Positions 8,755 to 17,392 of a stretch of DNA of 64,000 bases are shown piece by piece; the stretch's first letter is position 1; the number at the start of each line of letters is the position of its first letter. The position numbers were made by a program, and so were the translations under genes. Under the pieces are notes generated by a model, which ran no database searches, was not told the DNA's origin, and saw only the letters and a list, made by a program, of their open reading frames with translations. Location of the stretch: contig SBGP01000104.1 in NCBI GenBank assembly GCA_006226595.1, positions 1-64,000 of the forward strand, read 5' to 3'. This stretch comes from Deltaproteobacteria bacterium (GTDB taxonomy: Bacteria > Myxococcota_A > UBA796 > GCA-2862545).

Positions 8755-11012
8755 CCGGCCTGCTCTGCGGCGATCTCGGCAAGCACGGTCTGAAGACCGT
8801 TGCGATCGAAGGGCTTGCTCACGACACGCACGCCCTCGACGGCGGTTCCCAGCACCTCGGGGGAGTATCCGGTCATCAGCACCACGGGCATGCCCGGCCG
8901 ATGCCTGCGAGCCGCCGCGACGAGGTCGAGGCCGGAGACCCCGGGCATGACCACATCGGTGAGCAACACGTCGATCGGCGTCTGCGGGTTCGCGAGCAGC
9001 TCGAGCGCCTCCGCGCCGCTCTCGGCCACGCGGACGTGATGGCCGTCGAGGGTGAGCAGCGTACTCATCGCCCGCCGCAGAATGGGTTCGTCGTCCGCGA
9101 TCAGCAGGTTGAGCCCCGTCGCCTTCCCGGGACTCGCGACCTCTGCCGTCGCGGGCTCGCTGGGAGGCCGGGCCTCGGGCAGCAGCAGGTGCACGCAGGT
9201 GCCGACGCCGACCTCGGAGTCGAGCCACACACCACCGCCCACCTGGCGCATCGTCCCGAACACGGAGGACAGGCCGAGGCCCGATCCGCCCGCATCGGCG
9301 CGGGTCGTGAAGAACGGATCGAAGGCATTGTCCCGGACGTCATGGGACATCCCGACGCCGTCGTCCTGCACGGCCACGTGGACCCAGCGCTCGGCACCGC
9401 GGACGTCGAGACCCGGGGCGATGCGCACCGCCTCGTCGGCGCCGATCACCCGCACGCGGAAGGCAAGGTTGCCGCCCTCGGGCAGCGCGGCCTCGGCGTT
9501 GGTCACGAGGTTGACGAGCACCTGGTCGAAGCGACCGGGATCGATACGCGCCCACACCGCGTCCTCGGACTCGACGTGAAGGCGAATGTCGTCACGCAGC
9601 AGGTGACGGAACAGGCTGACCCGCTGACGCACGAGCGAGCGGATGTCGACCGGCTCGTCGCGCACGGGCTGGACGCGCGCAAAGGCCAGCAGCTCCGAGG
9701 TGACGGAGACGCCCCGGTCGAGGAAGGCCTTCGCATCCTGGACGTGTTCGAGGGCCTCCGGCGGCATGTCCGGGTGGTCCGACGCGAGGTCGAGCAGCAT
9801 CTGCACGCCGCTGATCACGTTGCGCAAGTCGTGCGCCACGCCGCCAGCGAGACGACCCAGCGCGTTCAAGCGACGAGAGCGCTCGAGCTCCGCCTCCCTC
9901 GCGAGGAGCTCGGTGACGTCCTCCTGCACGCCGATGAAGTGCGTGACCACGCCCTCGGCATCGCGCACCGGCTCGATGCTCAGGCGGTTGTCGAACAGTG
10001 AGCCGTCGCGTCGCCGGTTCTTGAGGGTGACCACGCACGATCTGCCATTGGCCAGGGCCTGGCGAATGACGTCGGTCTCGGGCTGCGGAGGCAGATCACC
10101 CCGAAGGAAGCGGCAGTTGCGCCCGATGGCCTCTTCCCAGGCGTAGCCCGTGAGGCGGGTGAACCCGGGGTTGACGTAGATGGTCGGGATGTCGGGCGCG
10201 CGCGCGTCGGCAATCAACACGCCGAGGTCGATGTTGTCGAGGGCGTGCATGACGAGGTCGAGTCGCGTGCGCTGCTCTAGCTCGTCGGTGACGTCGCGGG
10301 ACACGGCCATGCCCCGTGGCGACCCGTCCGCACCCGGAGGGATGGGCCCGACCCACAGCTCCCAGGCCTTGCCCGCCCAGTCCAGGCGGTCGTAGGCGTA
10401 GGTGCCGCCGAGGGCGGTATCGAACAGCGGGCCCAGCTGCGCGGCGACCTCGGGGCCCCACACCTGCTCGATGTGCAGCCCGACGAAGTCCTCCGGGTTG
10501 GCCTCGATGTCGTTCCAGGCGCCCCCGCCCATGTACGTGTACACGTGCCGCGCATCGAAGATGGCAACGCCGGTCCTCGGAAGCTGCTCGAAGAATGCGC
10601 TGAGGCTGAGCGAGACACTCTCCGCGGTGCTCGCAGGCGTGAACACGAGCAGGCAGCCACCGTCACCCATGCCCTTGACGCGCACCTGCAGCCGGCGACC
10701 GACACGCGGGTCGGTGATCGCCGTGAGCACGTCACTGCGCTCCCCGCGGGCCACGGCTTCGATGACGGTGCGCGCACCGACATCCGAGGGTCCGAGGAGG
10801 GCCATGAAGTCCCGACCGATGAGCGTCTCGCCCCCGAGACCGCCGAGCATGCCCCTGGCCGGCCGATTCGCGAAGCTCACGGCGCCGTCCGCGTCGAGCC
10901 GCAGCACGCCGTCGGCCAGCTCGTCGAGGACGACGGACAGGTCGGACGCGGGCGGGACGTCGCTGGGCAGCAGGGCCTCCAGAGCCTCGCGTCGAGCATA
11001 GGCGATCGCCAC
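8751..11012 (-). CDS. LOV/PAS hybrid histidine kinase with receiver domain
   Basis: About 753 residues. Two PAS-like domains (~22-130, ~145-255) precede a third PAS that carries the LOV photoreceptor signature GRNCRFLRG (Cys ~300), NPGFTRLTGY before it and FIGVQEDVTE after it. Then come the H-box GGVAHDLRN (~His 392), the ATPase domain (N-box LVTNAEAALP, DDGVGM, GGSGLGLS) and a receiver domain (~636-750) with phospho-Asp in LLTDVVMPG. In known LOV proteins that Cys forms a blue-light-induced adduct with FMN. The frame continues to a TTG at 11105; I prefer the GTG at 11012, but the start is uncertain. The soluble architecture suggests a cytoplasmic light sensor. TspO lies immediately upstream on the same strand. 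Confidence 0.9.
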   Translation of the reverse strand: MAIAYARREALEALLPSDVPPASDLSVVLDELADGVLRLDADGAVSFANRPARGMLGGLGGETLIGRDFMALLGPSDVGARTVIEAVARGERSDVLTAITDPRVGRRLQVRVKGMGDGGCLLVFTPASTAESVSLSLSAFFEQLPRTGVAIFDARHVYTYMGGGAWNDIEANPEDFVGLHIEQVWGPEVAAQLGPLFDTALGGTYAYDRLDWAGKAWELWVGPIPPGADGSPRGMAVSRDVTDELEQRTRLDLVMHALDNIDLGVLIADARAPDIPTIYVNPGFTRLTGYAWEEAIGRNCRFLRGDLPPQPETDVIRQALANGRSCVVTLKNRRRDGSLFDNRLSIEPVRDAEGVVTHFIGVQEDVTELLAREAELERSRRLNALGRLAGGVAHDLRNVISGVQMLLDLASDHPDMPPEALEHVQDAKAFLDRGVSVTSELLAFARVQPVRDEPVDIRSLVRQRVSLFRHLLRDDIRLHVESEDAVWARIDPGRFDQVLVNLVTNAEAALPEGGNLAFRVRVIGADEAVRIAPGLDVRGAERWVHVAVQDDGVGMSHDVRDNAFDPFFTTRADAGGSGLGLSSVFGTMRQVGGGVWLDSEVGVGTCVHLLLPEARPPSEPATAEVASPGKATGLNLLIADDEPILRRAMSTLLTLDGHHVRVAESGAEALELLANPQTPIDVLLTDVVMPGVSGLDLVAAARRHRPGMPVVLMTGYSPEVLGTAVEGVRVVSKPFDRNGLQTVLAEIAAEQAG

Positions 11013-11138
11013 GCCGCGCGTCGTGCTCGCTACCCTCGGGCAACCCGCGCCATGACCGAGTCGCACAGGGAGCGACTCCGGGCGAGGCAGGAACCACACC
11101 CCCAATCCGCCAGAACGGCAAGACCGTCGTGCAATTTG

Positions 11139-11645
11139 CTAGTTGTAGGCCCAGATCCACCCGTTGAGGGCCGTCGCGAAGCTCACCCACGCGAGGTAGG
11201 GCACGAGCAGGCCGGCGGCGACGCGACTGCGCGAAGCAAACACGGCGATGGTCGCGGCAATGGCGAGCCACATGCCGACGATGTCGACGAGCGCGAGGTC
11301 CAGGCGGCGCACCCCGAAGAACAGCGGGGACCACAGGGCATTGAGCAGCAGCTGCACGCTCCACACCGCGGCACCGCGCCCGACGCCTTCGCGACGCCAC
11401 ACGAGCCACATCGCCACGGCCATGGCGGTGTACAGCATGGTCCACACCGGCCCGAACAGCCAGTTCGGTGGACGCCAGTCCGGGCGATTCAGCGTGGGGT
11501 ACCACTCGCGAACCCCGTCGGCCGTGGACAAGCCGCCGATGGCGGCGACCGCGAAGCACAGCGCGATCAGGCCCACGAGCACGCCCATCTGGACGCCCGT
11601 GGAAGGCGGGGAGGATTCGGCGTGATCGGTGACGGCGTCGCGCAT
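11139..11645 (-). CDS. tspO: TspO/MBR family protein
   Basis: 168 residues with five transmembrane helices. Family hallmarks are visible: GLSTADGVREWYPTLNRPDWRPPNWLFGPVW (shown here as positions ~38-68), the W.LW-type segment in helix 3, NALWSPLFFG, and PYLAWVSFATALN near the end. TspO binds porphyrins and in Rhodobacter tunes photopigment expression in response to oxygen. The gene lies directly upstream of a LOV-domain kinase on the same strand, which makes a light or tetrapyrrole link plausible but unproven. The N-terminal ~20 residues are hydrophilic and longer than usual, so a later start is possible. Confidence 0.9.
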   Translation of the reverse strand: MRDAVTDHAESSPPSTGVQMGVLVGLIALCFAVAAIGGLSTADGVREWYPTLNRPDWRPPNWLFGPVWTMLYTAMAVAMWLVWRREGVGRGAAVWSVQLLLNALWSPLFFGVRRLDLALVDIVGMWLAIAATIAVFASRSRVAAGLLVPYLAWVSFATALNGWIWAYN

Positions 11646-11707
11646 GCAGAGAGCCTAGCCTCTCTCCGAACGCGCCGTCGCACGTCGTGACAGGCCTTGA
11701 TGGGTCG

Positions 11708-12415
11708 CTACCAGCCGCAGCCCTGGGCCCAGAAGTCGTCCGGTCGGTCGTTGACCTCGGCAATCCACGTGTCGTACCAGTCGTTGGCTCGCTCCTGGAA
11801 GTCCGCGACATCCGCATCCTCGGCGGCCGCCGCGTTCATCGCCTCGCCGTTGAGGTCGATGCGGCCCTCGGCGTTTCCGAGCCCGGGAATGCGGCCCGAG
11901 AGTCGCGTCACGTCGTCACCCTCCGCCCAGGTGTCCTCGTCGGCCATGGGCAACAGTCCGGGCAGGTCGGACCACGCCTCGATCCACGTCATCTCGCCCG
12001 CGTCGTTGAACACGAACTCCTCGTAGATCGGGCAGCCACGCCCCTCGTGAGAGGCGTCCTCGTAATAGAAGACCACTCGACAGCGCGCGAAGGGCTGGGT
12101 GTCGAAGTAGCGGCAGTCCCGGTCGGGCACGGTCGACGGGTACAGCCGGAGCAAGGCGTCCGCGGAGAGGATGTTCTCCTCGGTGTAGGCGGTGAGCTTG
12201 AGCCACGGGGGCCACTCCCAGCGCGCCACGAGGTCGGAGTAGTCGGGACCGTCTTCCATGTCCTGCTCCGTGTCCATCGTGTTGAAGTACTTGTTCGCCT
12301 GCTCGACGTAGTACTCGGGCGTCTGTGTGGGCTCGAGGCAGCTCATCAAGGCGTCGTCGCCATCGCAGGGGCGGTCGCACGCGACGAGCAGGGCGAGCAG
12401 GACGGTCAGACGCAT
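11708..12415 (-). CDS. Uncharacterised lipoprotein
   Basis: 235 residues. A short signal ends in the lipobox LLVAC (Cys 13), so the protein should be lipid anchored. The mature part is acidic and rich in Trp, Tyr and Asp, with several Cys that could pair (CDGDD, MSCLE, DRDCRYF, ARCRVVF, GRGCPIYEEF, QGCGW). I recognise no domain. It lies 18 bp downstream of the LysR gene and 62 bp upstream of tspO on the same strand, so co-transcription with either is possible. Confidence 0.8.
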   Translation of the reverse strand: MRLTVLLALLVACDRPCDGDDALMSCLEPTQTPEYYVEQANKYFNTMDTEQDMEDGPDYSDLVARWEWPPWLKLTAYTEENILSADALLRLYPSTVPDRDCRYFDTQPFARCRVVFYYEDASHEGRGCPIYEEFVFNDAGEMTWIEAWSDLPGLLPMADEDTWAEGDDVTRLSGRIPGLGNAEGRIDLNGEAMNAAAAEDADVADFQERANDWYDTWIAEVNDRPDDFWAQGCGW

Positions 12416-12433
12416 GGAGCCTCCGGCGGAGGC

Positions 12434-13336
12434 CTATCCTACCCGCTCACCGCGCCGAAGGCCCGCGGCGAGAAGGTCGAAGACCACGCGCAGGCGCCGG
12501 CTGGTGTGCACCGCCCGGTGCGTGGTGAGCCACAAGGGCACAACCATCGGCGGCATCACCGCCGGGATGCGCGCGACGCTCGGCTCGGCGTCGCCGACGT
12601 CCTCCATCATGAAGCACAGCCCGAGACCGGCCCGGCACAGCGCCCACTGGACCAGGTGGTTGCGGGTGGCGATGGCCAGGTTCTCCTGGGTGAGGGCAGC
12701 CCCCATGTGGCGCAGGTGCCCGAGAAAGACCTCGCTTCGGTCGAAGGCGAGCAGCTGCGCGCGCTGAAGGTCCTCGGCGGTCTCGATGGGCCCGATGTCG
12801 GCGAGGTACGCGTGAGTGCCGTACAGCCACGCGGGGTCCTCACGGACCTTGCGGGCGGTGAGCTCGGGGTCGGTGGGTCGAAAGTTGCGCAGGGCGATGT
12901 CGGCCTCGCGCTTTCGCAGGTCCCGCACCTCGGTCGTCGCGACCAGATCGAGCTCGATGCCCGGATGCAGCTCGCGGATGCGCGCGAGGATCGGGGGGAG
13001 CAGGAACGCGCACTGGCTCTCGCTCGCGGTGATGCGAACCAGACCCTCCAGCGAGCGCGAGCGACCCGTGGCCGTCAGCGACACGCGCCGCGCCGCATCG
13101 CGCATCGCGCGGATGTGCTCGATGAGGTCGAGGCCGGCCTCGGTGAGCTCCAGCCCGCGACCCACCCGCTGCACGAGGGTCACACCCAGCTCGTCCTCCA
13201 GCGCCGCCACCTGGCGCCCGATGGTCGGCTGCGTCGCCCCGAGTGCACGCGCAGCCCCCGAGAACGAGCCCTCTTCGGCGGTGGCGAGCAGCGCCCTGGC
13301 CCGGTTCCAGTCGAAGTCGGTGGTCGCCCAATCCAT
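12434..13336 (-). CDS. LysR-family transcriptional regulator
   Basis: 300 residues from the ATG at 13334-13336; an ATG four codons earlier (13348) is also possible. The N-terminal winged helix is clear (FDWNRARALLATAEEGSFSG, then AARALGATQPTIGRQVAALE), followed by a typical LysR effector-binding domain. It is divergent from the oxidoreductase at 13447, the usual layout for a LysR regulator and its target. The unusually AT-rich divergent region holds a 17-bp dyad (13374-13390). Confidence 0.93.
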   Translation of the reverse strand: MDWATTDFDWNRARALLATAEEGSFSGAARALGATQPTIGRQVAALEDELGVTLVQRVGRGLELTEAGLDLIEHIRAMRDAARRVSLTATGRSRSLEGLVRITASESQCAFLLPPILARIRELHPGIELDLVATTEVRDLRKREADIALRNFRPTDPELTARKVREDPAWLYGTHAYLADIGPIETAEDLQRAQLLAFDRSEVFLGHLRHMGAALTQENLAIATRNHLVQWALCRAGLGLCFMMEDVGDAEPSVARIPAVMPPMVVPLWLTTHRAVHTSRRLRVVFDLLAAGLRRGERVG

Positions 13337-13373
13337 ACGCAAATGCATATCACATCGTCAATATTCCACCATT

Positions 13374-13390
13374 TTCGGAACGAATCCGAA
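13374..13390. promoter_or_regulatory. Inverted repeat, probable LysR operator
   Basis: TTCGGA-N5-TCCGAA is a perfect 6-bp dyad with a 5-base spacer in the AT-rich gap between the divergent LysR and oxidoreductase genes, about 55 bp before the oxidoreductase ATG. Size and position fit a LysR-type recognition site. Binding by this particular regulator is inference. Confidence 0.5.
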
Positions 13391-13446
13391 CACATAAACC
13401 AGGAGCGTGACCGGCACCGAAGCCGGCCCATCACCCTGGAGTTCCC

Positions 13447-14451
13447 ATGCGTGCCGCACTCGTCCCGACCTACGGAAGCCCCGACACCCTCGTGCTCGCG
13501 GAGCGCCAGACCCCGGAGCCCGGTCCCCGGGAGCTGCGAGTGCGCGTGCACGCGAGCCCGGTCACCCAGGGCGATCGCCGCATCCGGGCCGGCGACTTCC
13601 CCGGCATCATGGCGACGCTCGGGCGCCTGCTGGTGGGCTGGTCCGGTCCGCGCGCAGCCGTGCCTGGGAGCATGTTCGCCGGCGTGGTCGACGCCGTCGG
13701 CGCCGAGGTCACCGGCTTCGCTCCCGGAGACCGCGTGTTCGGGGCGAGCATGGACGGCGCGCACGCCGAGTACCTGGTCATCGACCACACCAAGGCGGTC
13801 GCCCACATGCCCGAGGGCGCATCCTTCGCGGAGGCGGCCGCCGTGTGCTTCGGCACCAGCACCGCGCTGCCCTTCCTGCGCGACCTCGGCGAGGTGAAGC
13901 CCGGTCAGCGAGTGCTCGTCATCGGCGCCGCCGGCGGCGTCGGCCGCTATGCCGTGCAGGTCGCTCGGCACCTGGGGGCGCGAGTCACCGGCGTGTGCCG
14001 ACGGGAGCAGGTCGAGCTCGTGCGCGCTCTCGGCGCCGACGACGTCATCGCCCGCGAGGATGCGGACTGGCGGGTCAGCGACGCGCAGTGGGACGTGATC
14101 TTCGACACCTCCGATCACTTCGTCTTCGCCGAGGCCCGTCCGCGACTCACCGCCCACGGACGCTTCCTCACCCTGGGGCTCGCGAGCTGGTCGGGTATCT
14201 GGGATCTGCTCCGGTCCGCCTGGTCCTCCGGCAAGAAGGCGCGGTGGACCGTGGTCATGGACGAGCAGTCGAACGTCGAAGCGGTGGCCGGGCTGCTCGA
14301 GACCGGCGCCATCCGACCGGTGGTGGGCCCACGCTTCCCCCTCGCGCAGCTCGCGGAAGCCCACCGGGTGCTCGAGGCCCGCAACACCGAAGGCGACGTG
14401 ATCATCGACGTCATCGCGCCGCGCCCGCGCGAGGTGGCGGCGACCGCCTGA
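13447..14451 (+). CDS. NAD(P)-dependent medium-chain dehydrogenase/reductase, quinone-oxidoreductase type
   Basis: 334 residues. GroES-like N-terminal domain with MFAGVVDAVGAEVTGFAPGDRVFG, then a Rossmann domain with VLVIGAAGGVGRYAVQVA (~155-172). The Cys and His ligands of zinc alcohol dehydrogenases are absent, so it belongs to the zinc-free quinone oxidoreductase/enoyl reductase branch. It reduces an unknown quinone, enone or aldehyde. It is divergent from a LysR regulator and probably its target. It ends two bases before the stop of the convergent GNAT-nitrilase gene. Confidence 0.9.
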   Translation: MRAALVPTYGSPDTLVLAERQTPEPGPRELRVRVHASPVTQGDRRIRAGDFPGIMATLGRLLVGWSGPRAAVPGSMFAGVVDAVGAEVTGFAPGDRVFGASMDGAHAEYLVIDHTKAVAHMPEGASFAEAAAVCFGTSTALPFLRDLGEVKPGQRVLVIGAAGGVGRYAVQVARHLGARVTGVCRREQVELVRALGADDVIAREDADWRVSDAQWDVIFDTSDHFVFAEARPRLTAHGRFLTLGLASWSGIWDLLRSAWSSGKKARWTVVMDEQSNVEAVAGLLETGAIRPVVGPRFPLAQLAEAHRVLEARNTEGDVIIDVIAPRPREVAATA

Positions 14452-14453
14452 CC

Positions 14454-16001
14454 TCAGACCTCCTCGCCGTCCTTCCACCGCACCCGGTAAAGGTCGTTGC
14501 GGCGATCCCGCCAGTTCTTGGTCGTGCCCCGTCGCCGGTGCATGCGGAGCGCCTCCAGGTCGAGGTCCTGGACGAGGAAGGTCTCGATGTTCTCACTGGC
14601 CAGGGCCGCGATGCCATCGCGCGCGAACACCACGTCGCAGGGGGTGTACACGCCCGACTGCGCGTAGTGCACGTCCGCATTCTCGACCATCGGCAGGTTG
14701 CCCACGCAGCCTGCGGTCACCACGTACAGGTGGTTCTCGACCGCACGAGCCTGAGCGCAGTACCGGACCCGAAGGTGCCCGGCCCGGTCGTTGGTGTTGT
14801 AGGGGACGAACAACAGGTCGGCACCCTTGGCGGCGGCCATGCGGACAAGCTCGGGAAACTCGACGTCGTAGCAGATCAACACTGCGATGCGACCGCAGTC
14901 GGTATCGAACACCGACACCGAGTCACCACCCTGGACTCCCCACCACCGCGTCTCCGAGGGCGTGACGTGGATCTTCTCCTGGCGGGCCAGCGTGCCATCG
15001 CGACGGAACAGCCACGCGACGTTGCGGAGCATGCCGTCGTCGTCCACGTGGAACTGGCTTCCGCCAATGATGTTCACGTTGTAGCGGAGCGCGAGATTGC
15101 TCATCAACTCCAGGTACCGAGGGCTGAACTCGGCGAGCGAGCGCGCGGCGAGGCCCGGGCGGCCATCCCGAACCAGGGACAGCAACTGAAGAGTAAACAG
15201 CTCGGGAAAGAGCAGGAAGTCCGCGCGATAGTCCCCAGCCGTGTCAACGAAGAACTCGACCTGCGTCTCGAAGTCCTCGAACGAGCGAATGCGGCGCAAT
15301 CCGTACTGGACCGAAGCCACGCGAACCATGCGAACCGCGCGCTGCGCGTGGCGCTGAGGTTCCTTGTACTCGAGGTTCACCCACTCGAGATAGGTCGCAT
15401 GGCCCAAGCTGTCGCTGTCTTCGGGGTAGTAGTCGCGAATGATGCGCTTGAGCGAAAAGCCGTTCGCCAGCTGACTGGTGAGGACCGGATCGTAGAGCTC
15501 CTTGCGACGCACCTTGTCGACGTATTCGGAGACGCTGAGGGTGCCCTCGTGTGCGGCGTAGCCGGGGATCCGTCCGCCGATCGCGATGCGACGGAGTCCG
15601 AGCTGACGACACAGCTCCTTCCGCGCATCGTAGAGGCGGCGAGCGAGGCGCATGCCGCGATGTGCGGGGTCGACCTGGATCTCGATGCCGTACAGCGTGT
15701 CGCCGTCGGCGTCGTGCGTCTCGAGCGTGCCTCCCGCCGTGACCGTGGACCAGTCGTGCCAGTCCGAGTGGTCCGACTCGTCGACGATCAGGCTCGAGCT
15801 GGTCGCGACGAGCTCACCGTCGAGTTCGATACCAAGCTGTCCCTCGGGGAACGCCTCGAGCATCAAGCGGAAGTGATGCTCTCCCCAGGGCTTCATCCCT
15901 GGGAAGCATCGCGCCTGGAGCGAAGTGACCGCCGCGAAGTCGTCAAGAACGAGCTGGCGGACGACGAGAAGTGACTCGAACTGGGTGGGATCGAGCGACA
16001 A
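14454..16001 (-). CDS. GNAT acetyltransferase-nitrilase fusion (YhcX-like)
   Basis: 515 residues. The N-terminal half (~10-200) is a GNAT domain with the acetyl-CoA motif QVDPAHRGMRLARRLYDARK. The C-terminal half is a carbon-nitrogen hydrolase (nitrilase) domain with the expected triad: Glu in LLFPELF, Lys in RQEKIHVTP and Cys in VLICYDVEFPE. The same two-domain order is known in Bacillus YhcX-type proteins; the substrate is presumably an amide or amine. I prefer the TTG start at 15999-16001 because GGAGG lies four bases upstream; an in-frame ATG at 16053-16055 adds 18 residues and lacks a ribosome-binding site. The 134 bp between this gene and the ABC ATPase downstream of 16190 hold nothing I can identify. 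Confidence 0.9.
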   Translation of the reverse strand: MSLDPTQFESLLVVRQLVLDDFAAVTSLQARCFPGMKPWGEHHFRLMLEAFPEGQLGIELDGELVATSSSLIVDESDHSDWHDWSTVTAGGTLETHDADGDTLYGIEIQVDPAHRGMRLARRLYDARKELCRQLGLRRIAIGGRIPGYAAHEGTLSVSEYVDKVRRKELYDPVLTSQLANGFSLKRIIRDYYPEDSDSLGHATYLEWVNLEYKEPQRHAQRAVRMVRVASVQYGLRRIRSFEDFETQVEFFVDTAGDYRADFLLFPELFTLQLLSLVRDGRPGLAARSLAEFSPRYLELMSNLALRYNVNIIGGSQFHVDDDGMLRNVAWLFRRDGTLARQEKIHVTPSETRWWGVQGGDSVSVFDTDCGRIAVLICYDVEFPELVRMAAAKGADLLFVPYNTNDRAGHLRVRYCAQARAVENHLYVVTAGCVGNLPMVENADVHYAQSGVYTPCDVVFARDGIAALASENIETFLVQDLDLEALRMHRRRGTTKNWRDRRNDLYRVRWKDGEEV

Positions 16002-16189
16002 GGGTCCTCCTCGAGGAACGGTAGGGTCTAACCTGTCCGCATCCTCCACGGCCATGCGGCTGCGAGCTGCAGCGCGATCAGGACCGACACGGCGTTCGCC
16101 CCGGCCCAGCCGACGCCGAGAGGTGCGGGCCTACCGGCCGAAGAAGGAGGGAGGCGCGAGGCTCCGGGTCCGGTCGCGGCGGCCCGGCC

Positions 16190-17392
16190 CTAGGGAGCCC
16201 AGCGGTCCAACGCGCGGATCAGCTCGGCATCCCCACAGACCCCGACCAGGGCACCGCCGTCGGTGAGCAACACGGGATGACCCGAGACCTGCCGCAGCCG
16301 GATGAGCGTGCGCAGGGTGGCGGTCTCGGGGACCTGGATCGCCGCGCGGTCGTCGGGGTCGATCTCGCCCTCCTCACCGGTCGCGCGGAGCTCGAGGGGG
16401 GTCCCGTCGAGCCACAGCGTGCGCGGAGCGCCGGACTCCGCCAGGTCCAGGCGATAGCGGCGCCCCTCGTCGAGGAACAGGGCGCCGTCGGCGCGCTCGA
16501 TCTGGCCGAGCGGCCGCATCACGGTGGCGCCGTTGACGACCGTGAGCGGGTTCATGTGCCGCACGAACTCGCTCACATACTCGCTGGCCGGGTGGAGCAC
16601 GATGTCCTGGGCGGTCCCGGTCTGCACGATGCGACCGCTCTCCATGATGGCGATGCGGTCGCCGATGCGAAGTGCCTCGTCGAGGTCGTGGCTGACGAAC
16701 AGGATGGTGCGCTGAACCTGCTCCTGAAGCGCGAGCAGCTCGTCCTGGAGCTTGCCGCGGATCAGCGGATCGAGTGCGGAGAACGGCTCGTCCATCAGCA
16801 GGATGTCGGCCTCGGTGGTCAGCGCGCGGGCCAGGCCGACCCGCTGCTGCATGCCGCCCGAGAGCTCCTTGACCGGCCGGTCTGCCCACTCGGTGAGCCC
16901 CACGACCTCGAGCTTGTCGGCCACGACGCGCTTCACCGCGGCCGCATCCTCGCCACGCAGCTCGAGCGCCAGCGCCACGTTGTCGGCGACGGTGCGCCAC
17001 GGCAGCAGCCCGAAGTGCTGGAACACCATCGAGACCCGCTCGCGCCGGAGCCTGCGGAGGGTGGCCGCGTCGCAGCCGGCGACGTCGATGGCGCCGTCCG
17101 CCCCGTCGACGAGCACTCGCCCGCGGGTGACGGGGTTGAGGCCGTTCGCTGCGCGAAGCAGCGTGGACTTGCCGCTGCCGGACAGGCCCATCAGCACGCA
17201 GATCTCCCCGCGGGCGACGCTCAGGTTCGCGCCCTGCACGCCGACGACGACGCCGTGCTGTTCGGAGATCTGGTCGCGGGTTCCGCCGGCATCGAGCGCC
17301 GCCAGCGCGCCCTTCAGCGCGTGCTTGCCAGCCCGGCCCTGCTCGCGTGGAAAGAGGATGTCGACGTCCTCGAACTCGATGGCGGGCTTCAT
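16190..17392 (-). CDS. Glycine betaine/choline ABC transporter ATP-binding protein (ProV/OpuAA-like)
   Basis: 400 residues. Walker A GLSGSGKST (~69-77), the Q-loop in MVFQHFGLLPWRTV, the signature LSGGMQQRVGLARAL, Walker B ILLMDEPFSALD and the switch His in VSHDLDEA. The insert around residues 20-45 (HALKGALAALDAGGTRDQI) is typical of ProV/OpuAA. A C-terminal CBS-like regulatory extension follows (~275-400); in related transporters it senses ionic strength. The ATG (17390-17392) overlaps the TGA of the fused permease gene (ATGA), so the two are coupled. Confidence 0.93.
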   Translation of the reverse strand: MKPAIEFEDVDILFPREQGRAGKHALKGALAALDAGGTRDQISEQHGVVVGVQGANLSVARGEICVLMGLSGSGKSTLLRAANGLNPVTRGRVLVDGADGAIDVAGCDAATLRRLRRERVSMVFQHFGLLPWRTVADNVALALELRGEDAAAVKRVVADKLEVVGLTEWADRPVKELSGGMQQRVGLARALTTEADILLMDEPFSALDPLIRGKLQDELLALQEQVQRTILFVSHDLDEALRIGDRIAIMESGRIVQTGTAQDIVLHPASEYVSEFVRHMNPLTVVNGATVMRPLGQIERADGALFLDEGRRYRLDLAESGAPRTLWLDGTPLELRATGEEGEIDPDDRAAIQVPETATLRTLIRLRQVSGHPVLLTDGGALVGVCGDAELIRALDRWAP

